A stretch of DNA of 64,000 bases from Sediminibacterium sp. Gen4 (lineage in GTDB: Bacteria > Bacteroidota > Bacteroidia > Chitinophagales > Chitinophagaceae), in NCBI GenBank assembly GCA_013391385.1, contig JACBFI010000018.1, forward strand, positions 1-64,000, read 5' to 3'. Made by a program: the position numbers and the translations under genes. Under the pieces are notes generated by a model that was not told the origin of the DNA, ran no database searches, and saw nothing but the letters and a program-made list of their open reading frames with translations. Below, piece after piece: positions 25,161 through 33,080 of the stretch. How positions within the stretch are numbered: position 1 is the stretch's first letter; every line of letters begins with the position of its first letter.

Positions 25161-26978
25161 ATGAGTAACGAAGCAGTAGTGCATGCACATGGAGCGGTGA
25201 CCACACACGAAGGTCATGGCGATCATCATCATGAGCATCACCATCATGAGACTTTCATCACGAAGTATGTGTTTAGCCAGGATCATAAAATGATCGCTAA
25301 ACAGTTCCTGATCACCGGTATGGTTTGGGCTGTATTGGGTGGTTTGATGAGTGTTCTCTTCCGTTTGCAGCTGGGTTATCCTGATGCTACTTTCCCATGG
25401 TTAGAAGATATCCTCGGTAAATGGGCAAAAGGTGGTCGTATTACTCCCGAAGCTTATTACGCTTTGGTTACTACACACGGTACCGTACTGGTATTCTTCG
25501 TATTGACAGCTGGTTTGAGTGGTACTTTCGCTAACTTCTTAATTCCTTTACAAGTAGGTGCACGTGATATGGCATCTCCTTTCATGAATATGCTGAGCTA
25601 CTGGTTCTTCTTCGCAGCTAGTATTGTGATGTTGTCTTCTATGTTTGTAGAGACAGGTCCATTCAGCGGTGGTTGGACAGCTTATCCTCCATTAAGTGCT
25701 TTGGGTGATGCATCACCTGGTTCTAAGATTGGTATGGATATGTGGCTGATCTCGATGGCATTGTTCGTTGTATCGTCTTTATTGGGAGGTTTGAACTATA
25801 TCGCTACTGTATTGAACATGCGTACAAAAGGTATGAGCATGACACGTATGCCATTGACCATTTGGGCATTGTTCTTCACTGCGGTATTAGGTGTATTGTC
25901 ATTCCCGGTATTATTCTCTGGTTTTATTCTGTTGATCTTCGACAGAAACTTCGGAACCAGTTTCTATCTGTCAGATATTTTCATCAACGGTGTAGGTGCA
26001 TTGCCGAATGAAGGTGGTAGTGCGATCCTTTACCAGCACTTGTTCTGGTTCTTAGGACACCCTGAAGTATACATCATCTTGTTACCAGCCATGGGTATGG
26101 TATCAGAGATCCTTTCAGTGAATTCTCGTAAGCCGATCTTCGGTTACATGGCAATGATCGGATCATTGTTCGCGATCGCAATTCTTGCGTTCTTGGTATG
26201 GGCGCACCACATGTTCGTAACGGGATTGAATCCTTTCTTAGGTTCTATCTTCGTACTCTTGACATTATTGATCGCCGTACCATCCGCTATCAAAGTGTTC
26301 AACTGGTTAACCACATTGTGGAGAGGTAATATTCGTTTTACTCCGGGTATGATGTTCGCAATCGGATTCGTAAGCTTATTCATCTCCGGTGGTTTAACAG
26401 GTATTTGGTTAGGTAACTCAGCATTGGATATTCACTTGCACGATACTTATTTCGTAATTGCACACTTTCACATTGTAATGGGTGTGGCTTCTATGTTCGG
26501 TATGTTCGCCGGTATCTACCACTGGTTCCCTAAAATGTATGGTCGTTACCTGAATAACACAATGGGTTATATCCATTTCTGGGTAACCATCGCAGGTGCT
26601 TACCTGATCTTCTGGCCAATGCACTATGAAGGTCTGGCAGGTATGCCACGTCGTTACTACGATTACAGCATCTGGGAAAGCTTCAAACAATTTGCGGAGC
26701 TGAACAGATTCATCAGTACAGTAGCAATGATCGTATTCGCTGTACAGTTATTGTTCTTGTTCAACTTCTTCTATTCTATTTTTAAAGGAAGAAAAGTGAC
26801 CACATTGAATCCATGGGGTGCTACTACTTTGGAATGGACAACACCGATCAAACCCGGACACGGTAACTGGGTGGGAGAAATTCCTGAAGTACATCGTTGG
26901 GCGTATGACTATGGTAAGGATGGCAAGGAATTCATTGCACAAACAACACCGGTGGGAGCAGATGAAAGTCATCACTAA
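25161..26978 (+). CDS. coxA: Cytochrome c oxidase subunit I
   Basis: This heme-copper oxidase subunit has 605 residues and about 12 helices. FWFLGHPEVYIILLP (about 295-305) gives the CuB His and the cross-linked Tyr. HHMFVTG (about 350) gives two further CuB His, and HDTYFVIAHFHIVMG (about 425) the heme a and a3 ligands. It reduces O2 to water and pumps protons. The N-terminus carries an unusual His-rich stretch: about 13 His between residues 8 and 32, before the first helix. A strong terminator follows at 27029-27060, ending the long act-cox unit. Confidence 0.96.
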   Translation: MSNEAVVHAHGAVTTHEGHGDHHHEHHHHETFITKYVFSQDHKMIAKQFLITGMVWAVLGGLMSVLFRLQLGYPDATFPWLEDILGKWAKGGRITPEAYYALVTTHGTVLVFFVLTAGLSGTFANFLIPLQVGARDMASPFMNMLSYWFFFAASIVMLSSMFVETGPFSGGWTAYPPLSALGDASPGSKIGMDMWLISMALFVVSSLLGGLNYIATVLNMRTKGMSMTRMPLTIWALFFTAVLGVLSFPVLFSGFILLIFDRNFGTSFYLSDIFINGVGALPNEGGSAILYQHLFWFLGHPEVYIILLPAMGMVSEILSVNSRKPIFGYMAMIGSLFAIAILAFLVWAHHMFVTGLNPFLGSIFVLLTLLIAVPSAIKVFNWLTTLWRGNIRFTPGMMFAIGFVSLFISGGLTGIWLGNSALDIHLHDTYFVIAHFHIVMGVASMFGMFAGIYHWFPKMYGRYLNNTMGYIHFWVTIAGAYLIFWPMHYEGLAGMPRRYYDYSIWESFKQFAELNRFISTVAMIVFAVQLLFLFNFFYSIFKGRKVTTLNPWGATTLEWTTPIKPGHGNWVGEIPEVHRWAYDYGKDGKEFIAQTTPVGADESHH

Positions 26979-27028
26979 ATGATCAATCACCTGCATGATT
27001 CATAACAAAAGCAGGTACTTAATATTGA

Positions 27029-27060
27029 CAATGCTCCCGCACATCGGGAGCATTGTTTTT
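27029..27060 (+). terminator. Intrinsic terminator of the act-cox operon
   Basis: CAATGCTCCCG (27029-27039) pairs perfectly with CGGGAGCATTG (27045-27055) around the loop cacat, followed by TTTTT. It lies 50 nt after coxA. Confidence 0.93.
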
Positions 27061-27148
27061 AAGATTCAAAGAAAGGATATCAGTAGTAGAGGATCAGTGG
27101 TTGGTAACATGGCATCGATATTCGTTGTATAAGAGACCCTTAAAACAC

Positions 27149-28048
27149 ATGACAGCAGATACAAAAGATTCCGCTTCCTTTTCAGTGGCGGCCAAGGTGA
27201 AAGACTACTTTCAGCTCATCAAGTTCACGCTGAGCTTTACAGTGGTTTTTTCCTGTGTGGTTTGTTATCTGCTGGCGCCTAAAGTGGTGGAGTATGATTT
27301 GGGGATGATCGTAGTTCTTTTTATTGCGGGTATGTTGGTAACAGGAAGTGCCAACGCAATTAATCAGGCGGTAGAAAAAGATACCGATGCCATGATGAAA
27401 CGCACAGGTAAACGTCCTGTAGCCAATGGCAGAATGAAACAGCAGGAAGCGTATGTGTTTGCGCTGATTGCTGGCTTATTAGGTGTTGCGATGATGTGGT
27501 ATTTCTTCAATTTATCATCCGCATTATTGTCTGCCTTTAGTTTGTTTTTGTACGCCTACATCTACACGCCATTAAAGAAAATTAATTCAATAGCAGTATT
27601 GGTAGGTGCATTTCCCGGAGCATTGCCTTGTTTAATTGGGTGGGTGGCAGGTAACGATGATTTTAGTGCAGGCGGATGGATATTATTCGGCATTCAATTT
27701 CTCTGGCAGTTCCCACATTTTTGGGCCATTGCCTGGGTAGCACATAGTGATTACAGTAAAGCAGGATTTAAATTACTGCCTTCTGATCTGGGACCAACAA
27801 AATTCACCGCCTTACAAGCAGTGATGTATTCGGTATTGATGATACCCGTAGGTATTTTACCCTACTATTTTGGACTGACCGGCGAAACGAGTATGTGGAT
27901 CGTGATAGCAGCCAATCTATTTATGGTAGTGCAAAGTATCAGATTATATAAAGACATGGACGTAAAAGCAGCCAGAAGAGTGATGTTCAGCAGTTATATT
28001 TATCTGCCGATCGTGTTGCTGGCTTTGCTGGCGGATAAAATTAAATAA
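27149..28048 (+). CDS. ctaB: Protoheme IX farnesyltransferase (heme O synthase)
   Basis: This UbiA-family prenyltransferase has 299 residues and about nine helices; it adds farnesyl to heme b to make heme O. The first Asp-rich motif, NAINQAVEKDTDAMMKRTGKRP (about 72-93), and the second, HFWAIAWVAHSDYSKAGFKLLP, are typical. Start was set at ATG 27149 (MTADTKDS); a longer in-frame version would begin inside the coxA terminator. The product feeds CtaA (62362), whose heme A goes into CoxA. A GTGAAAAG-family palindrome starts at the base after the stop codon. Confidence 0.93.
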   Translation: MTADTKDSASFSVAAKVKDYFQLIKFTLSFTVVFSCVVCYLLAPKVVEYDLGMIVVLFIAGMLVTGSANAINQAVEKDTDAMMKRTGKRPVANGRMKQQEAYVFALIAGLLGVAMMWYFFNLSSALLSAFSLFLYAYIYTPLKKINSIAVLVGAFPGALPCLIGWVAGNDDFSAGGWILFGIQFLWQFPHFWAIAWVAHSDYSKAGFKLLPSDLGPTKFTALQAVMYSVLMIPVGILPYYFGLTGETSMWIVIAANLFMVVQSIRLYKDMDVKAARRVMFSSYIYLPIVLLALLADKIK

Positions 28049-28109
28049 GTGAAAAGTCAAAAGTGAAAAGTCAAAAAAATCGTTTCACTTTTCACCTTTC
28101 ACTTTTCAC
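28049..28109. repeat. Word-repeat palindrome after ctaB, GTGAAAAG family
   Basis: Left words GTGAAAAG, TCAAAA, GTGAAAAG (28049-28075) pair imperfectly with GTTTCACTTTTCACC and TTTCACTTTTCAC (28082-28109). It fills the ctaB-cox3 spacer. Confidence 0.8.
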
Positions 28110-28120
28110 AAAAATTTGAG

Positions 28121-28699
28121 ATGATGACAAGTGCGACAACAAACGAACCAAAAAGAATTCACCCCCACAAATTCACCATGTGGGTAGCGATGGGTAGCAT
28201 TGTGATGGCTTTTGCCGGATTAACCAGTGCTTATATTGTAAAAAAGAATCAAAGCAGTTGGCTTGAATTTGACTTGCCAATCGTTTTTTGGTATTCTACC
28301 GTAGTGATTCTGGTGAGCAGTTTGACTATGTATTTGGCTACCAAGGCGTTCAAAGCCAGAGAAATGGGGCGTTATCGTACTTTAATGACGGTAACAGCTG
28401 CATTAGGTCTTTTATTCATTATTCTGCAATACATGGGCTTTAATGACCTTGAAGCACGCAGTATTGCTTTAGTGGGCCCTAAAAGCAATTCTGCTGCCTC
28501 TTTTCTGTTCGTGATCACCGGTTTGCATATGGTGCATGTACTGGGTGGAGTGATTGCTTTACTGGTAATGTTTATTCGCGCATATAGCAGCAAAGTGAAG
28601 TCGTACAGTTCTATTCCGGTGGAAGTAGCGGGTACTTACTGGCACTTTGTAGACATACTCTGGATCTATCTGTTCATCTTTTATAATTGGATCGGATAG
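28121..28699 (+). CDS. Cytochrome c oxidase subunit III-like protein, first copy
   Basis: This protein has 192 residues and five helices. It has the COX3 family's ending YWHFVDILWIYLFIFYN and the HMVHVLGGVIALLVM segment with conserved His. It lacks the first two helices of classical seven-helix subunit III, as is common in bacterial short forms. A second COX3-like gene follows at 28777. In Bacteroidota such pairs occur together in oxidase clusters, and both are probably accessory membrane subunits next to CoxA. The N-terminus (TNEPKRIHPHKFTMWVAM) is cytoplasmic. Confidence 0.9.
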   Translation: MMTSATTNEPKRIHPHKFTMWVAMGSIVMAFAGLTSAYIVKKNQSSWLEFDLPIVFWYSTVVILVSSLTMYLATKAFKAREMGRYRTLMTVTAALGLLFIILQYMGFNDLEARSIALVGPKSNSAASFLFVITGLHMVHVLGGVIALLVMFIRAYSSKVKSYSSIPVEVAGTYWHFVDILWIYLFIFYNWIG

Positions 28700-28746
28700 T
28701 TCAAGAAAAAGTTAGGGTTTATTCACCTTTTTTGAACAACAGCCAA

Positions 28747-28754
28747 TATTTTTG
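28747..28754 (+). promoter_or_regulatory. -7 promoter element TATTTTTG before second cox3 gene
   Basis: The octamer matches TAnnTTTG and lies 22 nt before ATG 28777. An imperfect A/T-rich hairpin (TTCAAGAAAAAG from 28700 with CCTTTTTTGAA to 28736) precedes it, so transcription may stop and restart between the two cox3 genes. Confidence 0.45.
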
Positions 28755-28776
28755 TAACGAAATTTTTAGAACGATC

Positions 28777-29457
28777 ATGGCAACGACAACAACTGCAACA
28801 ACAACCAAATTGTGGGGTGGAGGAAAGAGTCCCTTCAATGTGGAGTATGGTAAACTGATGATGTGGTATTTCCTCATGAGTGATGCCTTCACATTTGGAG
28901 CTTTCTTGATCTCTTATGGTACCATCCGCTTTTCAACCAATGGATGGCCTGACCCCAATGAGGTCTTCAAAAGTTTCCCTTTTGCTCCTGAAGGAATGAA
29001 TGCACCGTTGGTATTCGTTAGTATCATGACTTTTATCCTGATCATCAGTTCTGTAACCATGGTATTGGCCGTGCATGCAGGACACAACATGGATAAAAAA
29101 GGCGTAGTTAAAAATCTGATCTGGACCATCATCGGTGGTTTAGCGTTTTTGGGTTGTCAGGCTTGGGAGTGGACACACTTACATCATGAAGGTGCATGGT
29201 GGGGTAGCAATCCATTTTTGAATGCTGATGGAACAGCTTCATCTACCAACTTTACCAATTACTTTTTTACCATCACCGGTTTCCATGGTTTCCATGTATT
29301 CTCCGGAGTGATCATCAACATTGTAATGTTGATCATGACACTGATGGATAAATTCGAACAACGTGGACATTACCTGATGATCGAAAAAGCCGGATTGTAC
29401 TGGCACTTTGTAGATCTCGTTTGGGTATTCGTGTTTACTTGTTTTTATCTGGTTTAA
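28777..29457 (+). CDS. Cytochrome c oxidase subunit III-like protein, second copy
   Basis: This protein has 226 residues and five helices. COX3 hallmarks are GAFLISYGTIRFS near the start, the FLGCQAWEWTHLHHEGAWW region (about 123-141), FHGFHVFSGVIIN and the ending YWHFVDLVWVFVFTCFYLV. Start was set at ATG 28777 (MATTTTATTT), close behind the TATTTTTG element; the longer frame overlaps the previous gene. It differs from the first copy by the longer soluble loop and is followed after 33 nt by the subunit IV gene. It is a structural subunit beside CoxA. Confidence 0.92.
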   Translation: MATTTTATTTKLWGGGKSPFNVEYGKLMMWYFLMSDAFTFGAFLISYGTIRFSTNGWPDPNEVFKSFPFAPEGMNAPLVFVSIMTFILIISSVTMVLAVHAGHNMDKKGVVKNLIWTIIGGLAFLGCQAWEWTHLHHEGAWWGSNPFLNADGTASSTNFTNYFFTITGFHGFHVFSGVIINIVMLIMTLMDKFEQRGHYLMIEKAGLYWHFVDLVWVFVFTCFYLV

Positions 29458-29490
29458 TCAAACATTCATTCACTTAATTAAGATATTGAT

Positions 29491-29955
29491 ATGTCACATT
29501 CAGTAGGTCACGAAGAAACACATGGCGGCGGTACCAGTGAGATCAAAAAAGTAACCATCATCCTCTCTGTCTTAACCATCATTGAACTGGCGCTTGGTTT
29601 CTGGATGATTGGTATGGAAAATAAAGGATTGGTTCTAGCCATTAAAGGTGCCATCATCATTCTGATGTTAGCAAAAGCATTTTATATCGTTGGATATTTC
29701 ATGCACCTGAAACATGAGATCAAAAACCTGATCATGACGATCGTGGTTCCTTTGGCTTTGTTTATCTGGTTCATCATCGCTTTCCTGGCTGATGGTAATT
29801 CTTTCAGAAATTTGCGTAACACTTACGATCCTTATTTCAAAGAGCAAAGTACCATCAAAGTAGAGAAGAAAGAACATGGATCACATGGGGCGGCTGCAGG
29901 AGCACATGCTGATACTACGCATAAGAGTGAAGGTGCGGTGGAAAACAAACACTAA
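29491..29955 (+). CDS. Cytochrome c oxidase subunit IV-like protein
   Basis: This protein has 154 residues. Three hydrophobic helices (about 22-42, 50-72 and 82-102) match the prokaryotic COX4/CyoD-like family; the KAFYIVGYFMHLKHEIKNL segment is characteristic. Both ends are His-rich and charged (HSVGHEETHGG at the N-terminus, HGSHGAAAGAHADTTHK at the C-terminus), reminiscent of the CoxA N-terminus. It is a small assembly or stability subunit of the oxidase. It is followed by an intrinsic terminator. Confidence 0.9.
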   Translation: MSHSVGHEETHGGGTSEIKKVTIILSVLTIIELALGFWMIGMENKGLVLAIKGAIIILMLAKAFYIVGYFMHLKHEIKNLIMTIVVPLALFIWFIIAFLADGNSFRNLRNTYDPYFKEQSTIKVEKKEHGSHGAAAGAHADTTHKSEGAVENKH

Positions 29956-29985
29956 GAGATACTTGTTATAACCTTATTACTGTTC

Positions 29986-30016
29986 AAACCATCGCTGTTT
30001 TGGCGATGGTTTTTTT
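29986..30016 (+). terminator. Intrinsic terminator after subunit IV
   Basis: AAACCATCGC (29986-29995) pairs with GCGATGGTTT (30003-30012), followed by a T run to 30016. It separates the cox3/cox4 unit from sco1, whose ATG is 14 nt further on. Confidence 0.9.
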
Positions 30017-30029
30017 ATACTGTTGAATT

Positions 30030-30842
30030 ATGAATAAGAAAGCAATATTGGGGTTGATGGTTGCGGTGTTCATTCCCATTCTTTGTTACCTGATCCTGAA
30101 ATATGCCAGTGAGTCAGCAGTGGATATGCCACGCAAATATTTGCTGGATACTGTTGTAACAAGGGTAGAGAAAGGGAAGATGATCACTGATAGTGTTTGG
30201 CACAAGACATCTAATATCACTTTGCAAAATCAACTAGGCGAAACTGTGAGCTTGTATGATAAGCAAGGCAAGATTATGGTGGTTGACTTCTTTTTCACCA
30301 GTTGCAGAAGCATTTGTCCAGGACTCACCCGAAATATGTCGAAACTGCAACAGTCCTTCTTGAAAGGTGGTAATGTTCGCAATAAGATCGATACATCTAT
30401 TGTACAATTTGTTTCTTTTACAGTGGATCCGGAACATGATTCTGTAAGTGTATTAAAAGATTATGCAGACCGATTCGGTGTAAATCATGATAACTGGTGG
30501 ATGCTGACCGGAAGTAAAGATTCCATCTACCGTTTTGCCTATGAAGAACTGAAAGTAGACAAGTTCAGTGAGGAGCCGATGAGTCCAGACTTTGTGCATA
30601 CCACAAGGTTTGTACTATTGGATAAAGACCGTTATGTAAGAGGATATTATAATGGACTGGATTCTACTTCTCTTTCAAAACTGGCAAGAGACATTGGCTT
30701 TCTGATGTTGGAAAAAGATAAAAAGAAAAAAAGTACCGTATTCATGCAGATCATTGACCTCAGCTGGTTATGGTTGATCATCGTATTGGCAGTTATTTTC
30801 TTTGTACTTTATATGAGAAGCAGACGTAAAATAAACGGATAA
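30030..30842 (+). CDS. SCO1/SenC copper chaperone
   Basis: This protein has 270 residues. An N-terminal membrane anchor (about 7-26) is followed by a thioredoxin-fold domain. The copper motif C-R-S-I-C (CxxxC, about residues 92-96, in FFFTSCRSICPGLT) and the distal His (FVHTTRFVLLDKDR, about 190) are present. A second helix at the C-terminus (LWLIIVLAVIFFVLYM) gives it an extra anchor, as in many Bacteroidota Sco proteins. It delivers copper to the CuA site of CoxB. It sits just after the oxidase genes. Confidence 0.93.
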   Translation: MNKKAILGLMVAVFIPILCYLILKYASESAVDMPRKYLLDTVVTRVEKGKMITDSVWHKTSNITLQNQLGETVSLYDKQGKIMVVDFFFTSCRSICPGLTRNMSKLQQSFLKGGNVRNKIDTSIVQFVSFTVDPEHDSVSVLKDYADRFGVNHDNWWMLTGSKDSIYRFAYEELKVDKFSEEPMSPDFVHTTRFVLLDKDRYVRGYYNGLDSTSLSKLARDIGFLMLEKDKKKKSTVFMQIIDLSWLWLIIVLAVIFFVLYMRSRRKING

Positions 30843-30911
30843 ACAACTTTCTGTGTCATTCTGTGTTTTCTCCGAAGGAGTCCTTCGGACAATGGCAATA
30901 AACTAAATAAC

Positions 30912-31496
30912 ATGCTAGAACCCTCACTCCCCAAAAACGACAAACAAGCCCGCTGGCTCATCGGTATATTCTCAGTTGTAGTATTTACAGCTGTAGTGGT
31001 ACTCGGCAGAGTTAAACTGGATATCGGTGTAAATTTCGATGTACATATTTTTGCGAAGATCAATGCATTCATCAATGCATCAATAGCTGTTTTATTGGTA
31101 GCAGCACTAGTCGCAGTAAAACAAAAAAGCTATGCATTGCATAAGCGAATCATGATGCTGGCTTTATTACTATCAGTAGCTTTTCTGGTATCTTATATTG
31201 CGCACCATCTGTTAGCAGGAGAAGCAAAATTCGGAGATGCAGATCACGACGGATTGGTAAGTGAAGCGGAGAAACTAGCAGTAGGTAGTATGCGAACAAT
31301 CTACTATATCATCCTGATCACCCATATCTTTTTAGCAGCGATCATTCTTCCTTTTATTCTATTCACTGCTTACAGAGGTCTCACAGGTGAATATGCGCAA
31401 CACAAAAAAATTGCGAAGATCACCTGGCCATTATGGTTCTATGTGGCGGTAACGGGGCCGGTGGTGTATTGGATGATTAGTCCTTACTATACTTAA
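30912..31496 (+). CDS. DUF420-family membrane protein
   Basis: This protein has 194 residues and five to six helices. DUF420 features include NAFINASIAVLLVAALVAVKQKSYALHKRIMMLALLLSVAF (about 54-95), HHLLAGEAKFGD and THIFLAAIILPFILFTAYRGL. Members such as YozB are often encoded with ctaA/ctaB or sco genes and are thought to help cytochrome oxidase assembly; the exact role is unclear. The gap before it carries a short palindrome, TCCGAAGGA-g-TCCTTCGGA, at about 30872-30890. Confidence 0.85.
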   Translation: MLEPSLPKNDKQARWLIGIFSVVVFTAVVVLGRVKLDIGVNFDVHIFAKINAFINASIAVLLVAALVAVKQKSYALHKRIMMLALLLSVAFLVSYIAHHLLAGEAKFGDADHDGLVSEAEKLAVGSMRTIYYIILITHIFLAAIILPFILFTAYRGLTGEYAQHKKIAKITWPLWFYVAVTGPVVYWMISPYYT

Positions 31497-31506
31497 GCTA
31501 GGAGCT

Positions 31507-31604
31507 ATGAGCCACAAGCTACAAGCTGCAAGCCGCAAGTGATTGATCTGAAACAGTATTGTTTTACAAATACCTTGTGGCTTGCAGCGTGAAGCTTGCA
31601 GCTT
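31507..31604. repeat. Word-repeat palindrome, CAAGCTACAAGCTGCAAGC family
   Basis: Left words (CACAAGCTACAAGCTGCAAG from 31513) pair with right words (CTTGTGGCTTGCAGC.. and GAAGCTTGCAGC) ending at 31604. It lies between the convergent DUF420 and alkyltransferase-like genes. Similar words recur at 32975-32999. Confidence 0.75.
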
Positions 31605-31989
31605 ATAAACCAATCTCTACTGCAGGATCCCAAAATTTCTTTTCAAAGTCAACGATCACATCATCTTTCACTTTGATCTTTTCTTTGGCTAATAATTCTT
31701 CCATCAATGTGGGTGTAGCAAAATGTGCTTTCCCACTGAGCATACCGTTTCTGTTCACAACACGATGTGCGGGTACTTTTGGTTGTACATGAAAGGATCC
31801 ATTCATCGCCCAGCCCACCATTCTAGCGCTCATTTTAGTGCCTAAGAAAGCAGCGATCGCACCATAAGAAGTTACACGCCCTTTGGGTATTTGTCGAACA
31901 ACATCATATACCTGTTCAAAGAAAGAGACATCTTTGTTGCCCGATGGTAATACAGTCCTAGGTTTTTCAGCTGATTTTTTTGGTGGCAC
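31603..31989 (-). CDS. Alkyltransferase-like (ATL) DNA-repair protein
   Basis: This protein has 128 residues and matches the C-terminal domain of O6-alkylguanine-DNA alkyltransferase: FFEQVYDVVRQIPKGRVTSYGAIA, ARMVGWAMN and VPAHRVVNRNG. The catalytic motif PCHRV reads PAHRV, so the acceptor Cys is Ala. It cannot take up alkyl groups and is an ATL-type protein. Known ATLs bind O6-alkylguanine and recruit nucleotide-excision repair. Start is GTG 31989. It lies in a same-strand row with the DUF5522 and trmB genes. Confidence 0.88.
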   Translation of the reverse strand: MPPKKSAEKPRTVLPSGNKDVSFFEQVYDVVRQIPKGRVTSYGAIAAFLGTKMSARMVGWAMNGSFHVQPKVPAHRVVNRNGMLSGKAHFATPTLMEELLAKEKIKVKDDVIVDFEKKFWDPAVEIGL

Positions 31990-32013
31990 CTGTATGAAAT
32001 TTATACAGGCAAT

Positions 32014-32217
32014 TTACGCTTTTGGCTCGGTCGCTTTTTGTTTTTGAGCGAGTAATTCTGAACGGCGAGGTTCGGGTACCGATTCATAGTCAAAAGGACA
32101 ATGCCTGCACCCATGACCACAACAGTATCCCTTACTTATGTGGTAAGCTTCTGTGAACACTACATAACCATGTTCATCATAATAAAAATCTTTTCCCTCA
32201 ATCAGTTGCCGGTTCAT
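32014..32217 (-). CDS. DUF5522 Cys-rich small protein
   Basis: This protein has 67 residues. The family signature is GYVVFTEAYHISKGYCCGHGCRHCPFDYE (about 18-46), with a CCxxxCxxC cluster that should bind a metal or Fe-S centre. The function is unknown in the literature I know. It overlaps the end of trmB by 20 nt, which suggests translational coupling, and its stop lies 24 nt before the ATL gene. Confidence 0.85.
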   Translation of the reverse strand: MNRQLIEGKDFYYDEHGYVVFTEAYHISKGYCCGHGCRHCPFDYESVPEPRRSELLAQKQKATEPKA

Positions 32218-32902
32218 GCAGGTGGCTTTTTAAAATCGTATCAGTCTCTAATAACAATTCCTTGTCTAATCTAAAACATAGATAATGAATCCGATTACTT
32301 TGTGCAATGTCTAAGCCTTCATAGTGTGTTTTGATACACAATTCCGGTTTTATATGGGATTGGGCGTAGATATTATCAGACTGTTCTACCAATGTTAATC
32401 CATATAACTGTATCACCAATAAAGTAAACTGATACAAATCCGGACTATCGGTTTTCAAATGAACCAATCCGCCGGCTGATAAAATCTGTTGGTATAGTCG
32501 AAGAAACTTAGGGTGGGTTAACCTTTTCTTAGCCCTGGAGATGCGTAATTGAGGATCGGGAAAGGTAATCCATATTTCAGAAACTTCTCCTGCCTGAAAA
32601 TAGTTCGTGATCTTATCCATGTGAGAGCGGATGAACGCTACATTATTCAATCCTTCATCCAAAGCCGTTTTAGCCCCCCGCCAAATACGATTGCCTTTGA
32701 TATCAATACCAATAAAGTTTCGATTGGGATACATGCGCCCAAGTCCAACCGCATATTCTCCTTTACCACAAGCCAGTTCAAGGGTAATGGGTTGATCATT
32801 TTTAAAAAACTCCTTCCATTTACCTTGCATCCCTTCAGGATACTCCAGCACATTATCAAAACCCTTAATGGCTTCAAATCGTATCAGCTTTTTCTGTCCC
32901 AT
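32198..32902 (-). CDS. trmB: tRNA (guanine-N7-)-methyltransferase TrmB
   Basis: This protein has 234 residues. It methylates G46 of tRNAs with SAM. Motifs are ITLELACGKGEYAVGLG (SAM loop, about 38-54), NFIGIDIKGNRIWRGAK (about 59-75) and EIWITFPDPQ (about 105-115), with LTHPKFLRLYQQIL after. Start was set at ATG 32902, 5 nt behind a TACTTTTG element. The open frame extends another 36 codons upstream through low-complexity repeat DNA, which is not family sequence. It leads a trmB-DUF5522-ATL row. Confidence 0.92.
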   Translation of the reverse strand: MGQKKLIRFEAIKGFDNVLEYPEGMQGKWKEFFKNDQPITLELACGKGEYAVGLGRMYPNRNFIGIDIKGNRIWRGAKTALDEGLNNVAFIRSHMDKITNYFQAGEVSEIWITFPDPQLRISRAKKRLTHPKFLRLYQQILSAGGLVHLKTDSPDLYQFTLLVIQLYGLTLVEQSDNIYAQSHIKPELCIKTHYEGLDIAQSNRIHYLCFRLDKELLLETDTILKSHLHEPATD

Positions 32903-32907
32903 TCGGG

Positions 32908-32915
32908 CAAAAGTA
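32908..32915 (-). promoter_or_regulatory. -7 promoter element TACTTTTG of trmB
   Basis: On the minus strand the octamer matches TAnnTTTG and lies 5 nt before the trmB ATG. This implies a leaderless or very short leader transcript if it is used. Confidence 0.45.
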
Positions 32916-32916
32916 C

Positions 32917-33079
32917 AAAACAGAGGAATAGGAAATAAGAAACAAGGAACAAGGAACAGGGAACAAGGAAGCGACAAGCTACAAGCTACACGCTGCAAGC
33001 CTTCATGCAATCGGATCTCTTTTATTGTTTCCTACACCTTGACACTTTCTTGTTCCCTGTTCCTTGTTTCTTGTCGCTT
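32917..33079. repeat. Composite word-repeat palindrome, GGAACAA and AAGCTAC families
   Basis: The left arm has AAATAAGAAACAAGG, GGAACAGGGAACAAGG and a CAAGCTACAAGC block. The right arm has CTTGTTCCCTGTTCC and TTGTTTCTTGTCGC near 33049-33078. The nested centre contains ACGCTGCAAGCC. Two word families are combined in one long hairpin between trmB and the next gene. Confidence 0.8.
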
Positions 33080-33080
33080 A

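Noticed and set aside
24801-25286. Minus-strand open frame of 161 codons across coxB-coxA
   Set aside because: It lies opposite two certain genes, has no family resemblance and reads as the complement of membrane-protein and His codons.
27053-27148. Longer N-terminus for CtaB
   Set aside because: It would begin inside the terminator stem region of coxA and adds residues not seen in the family.
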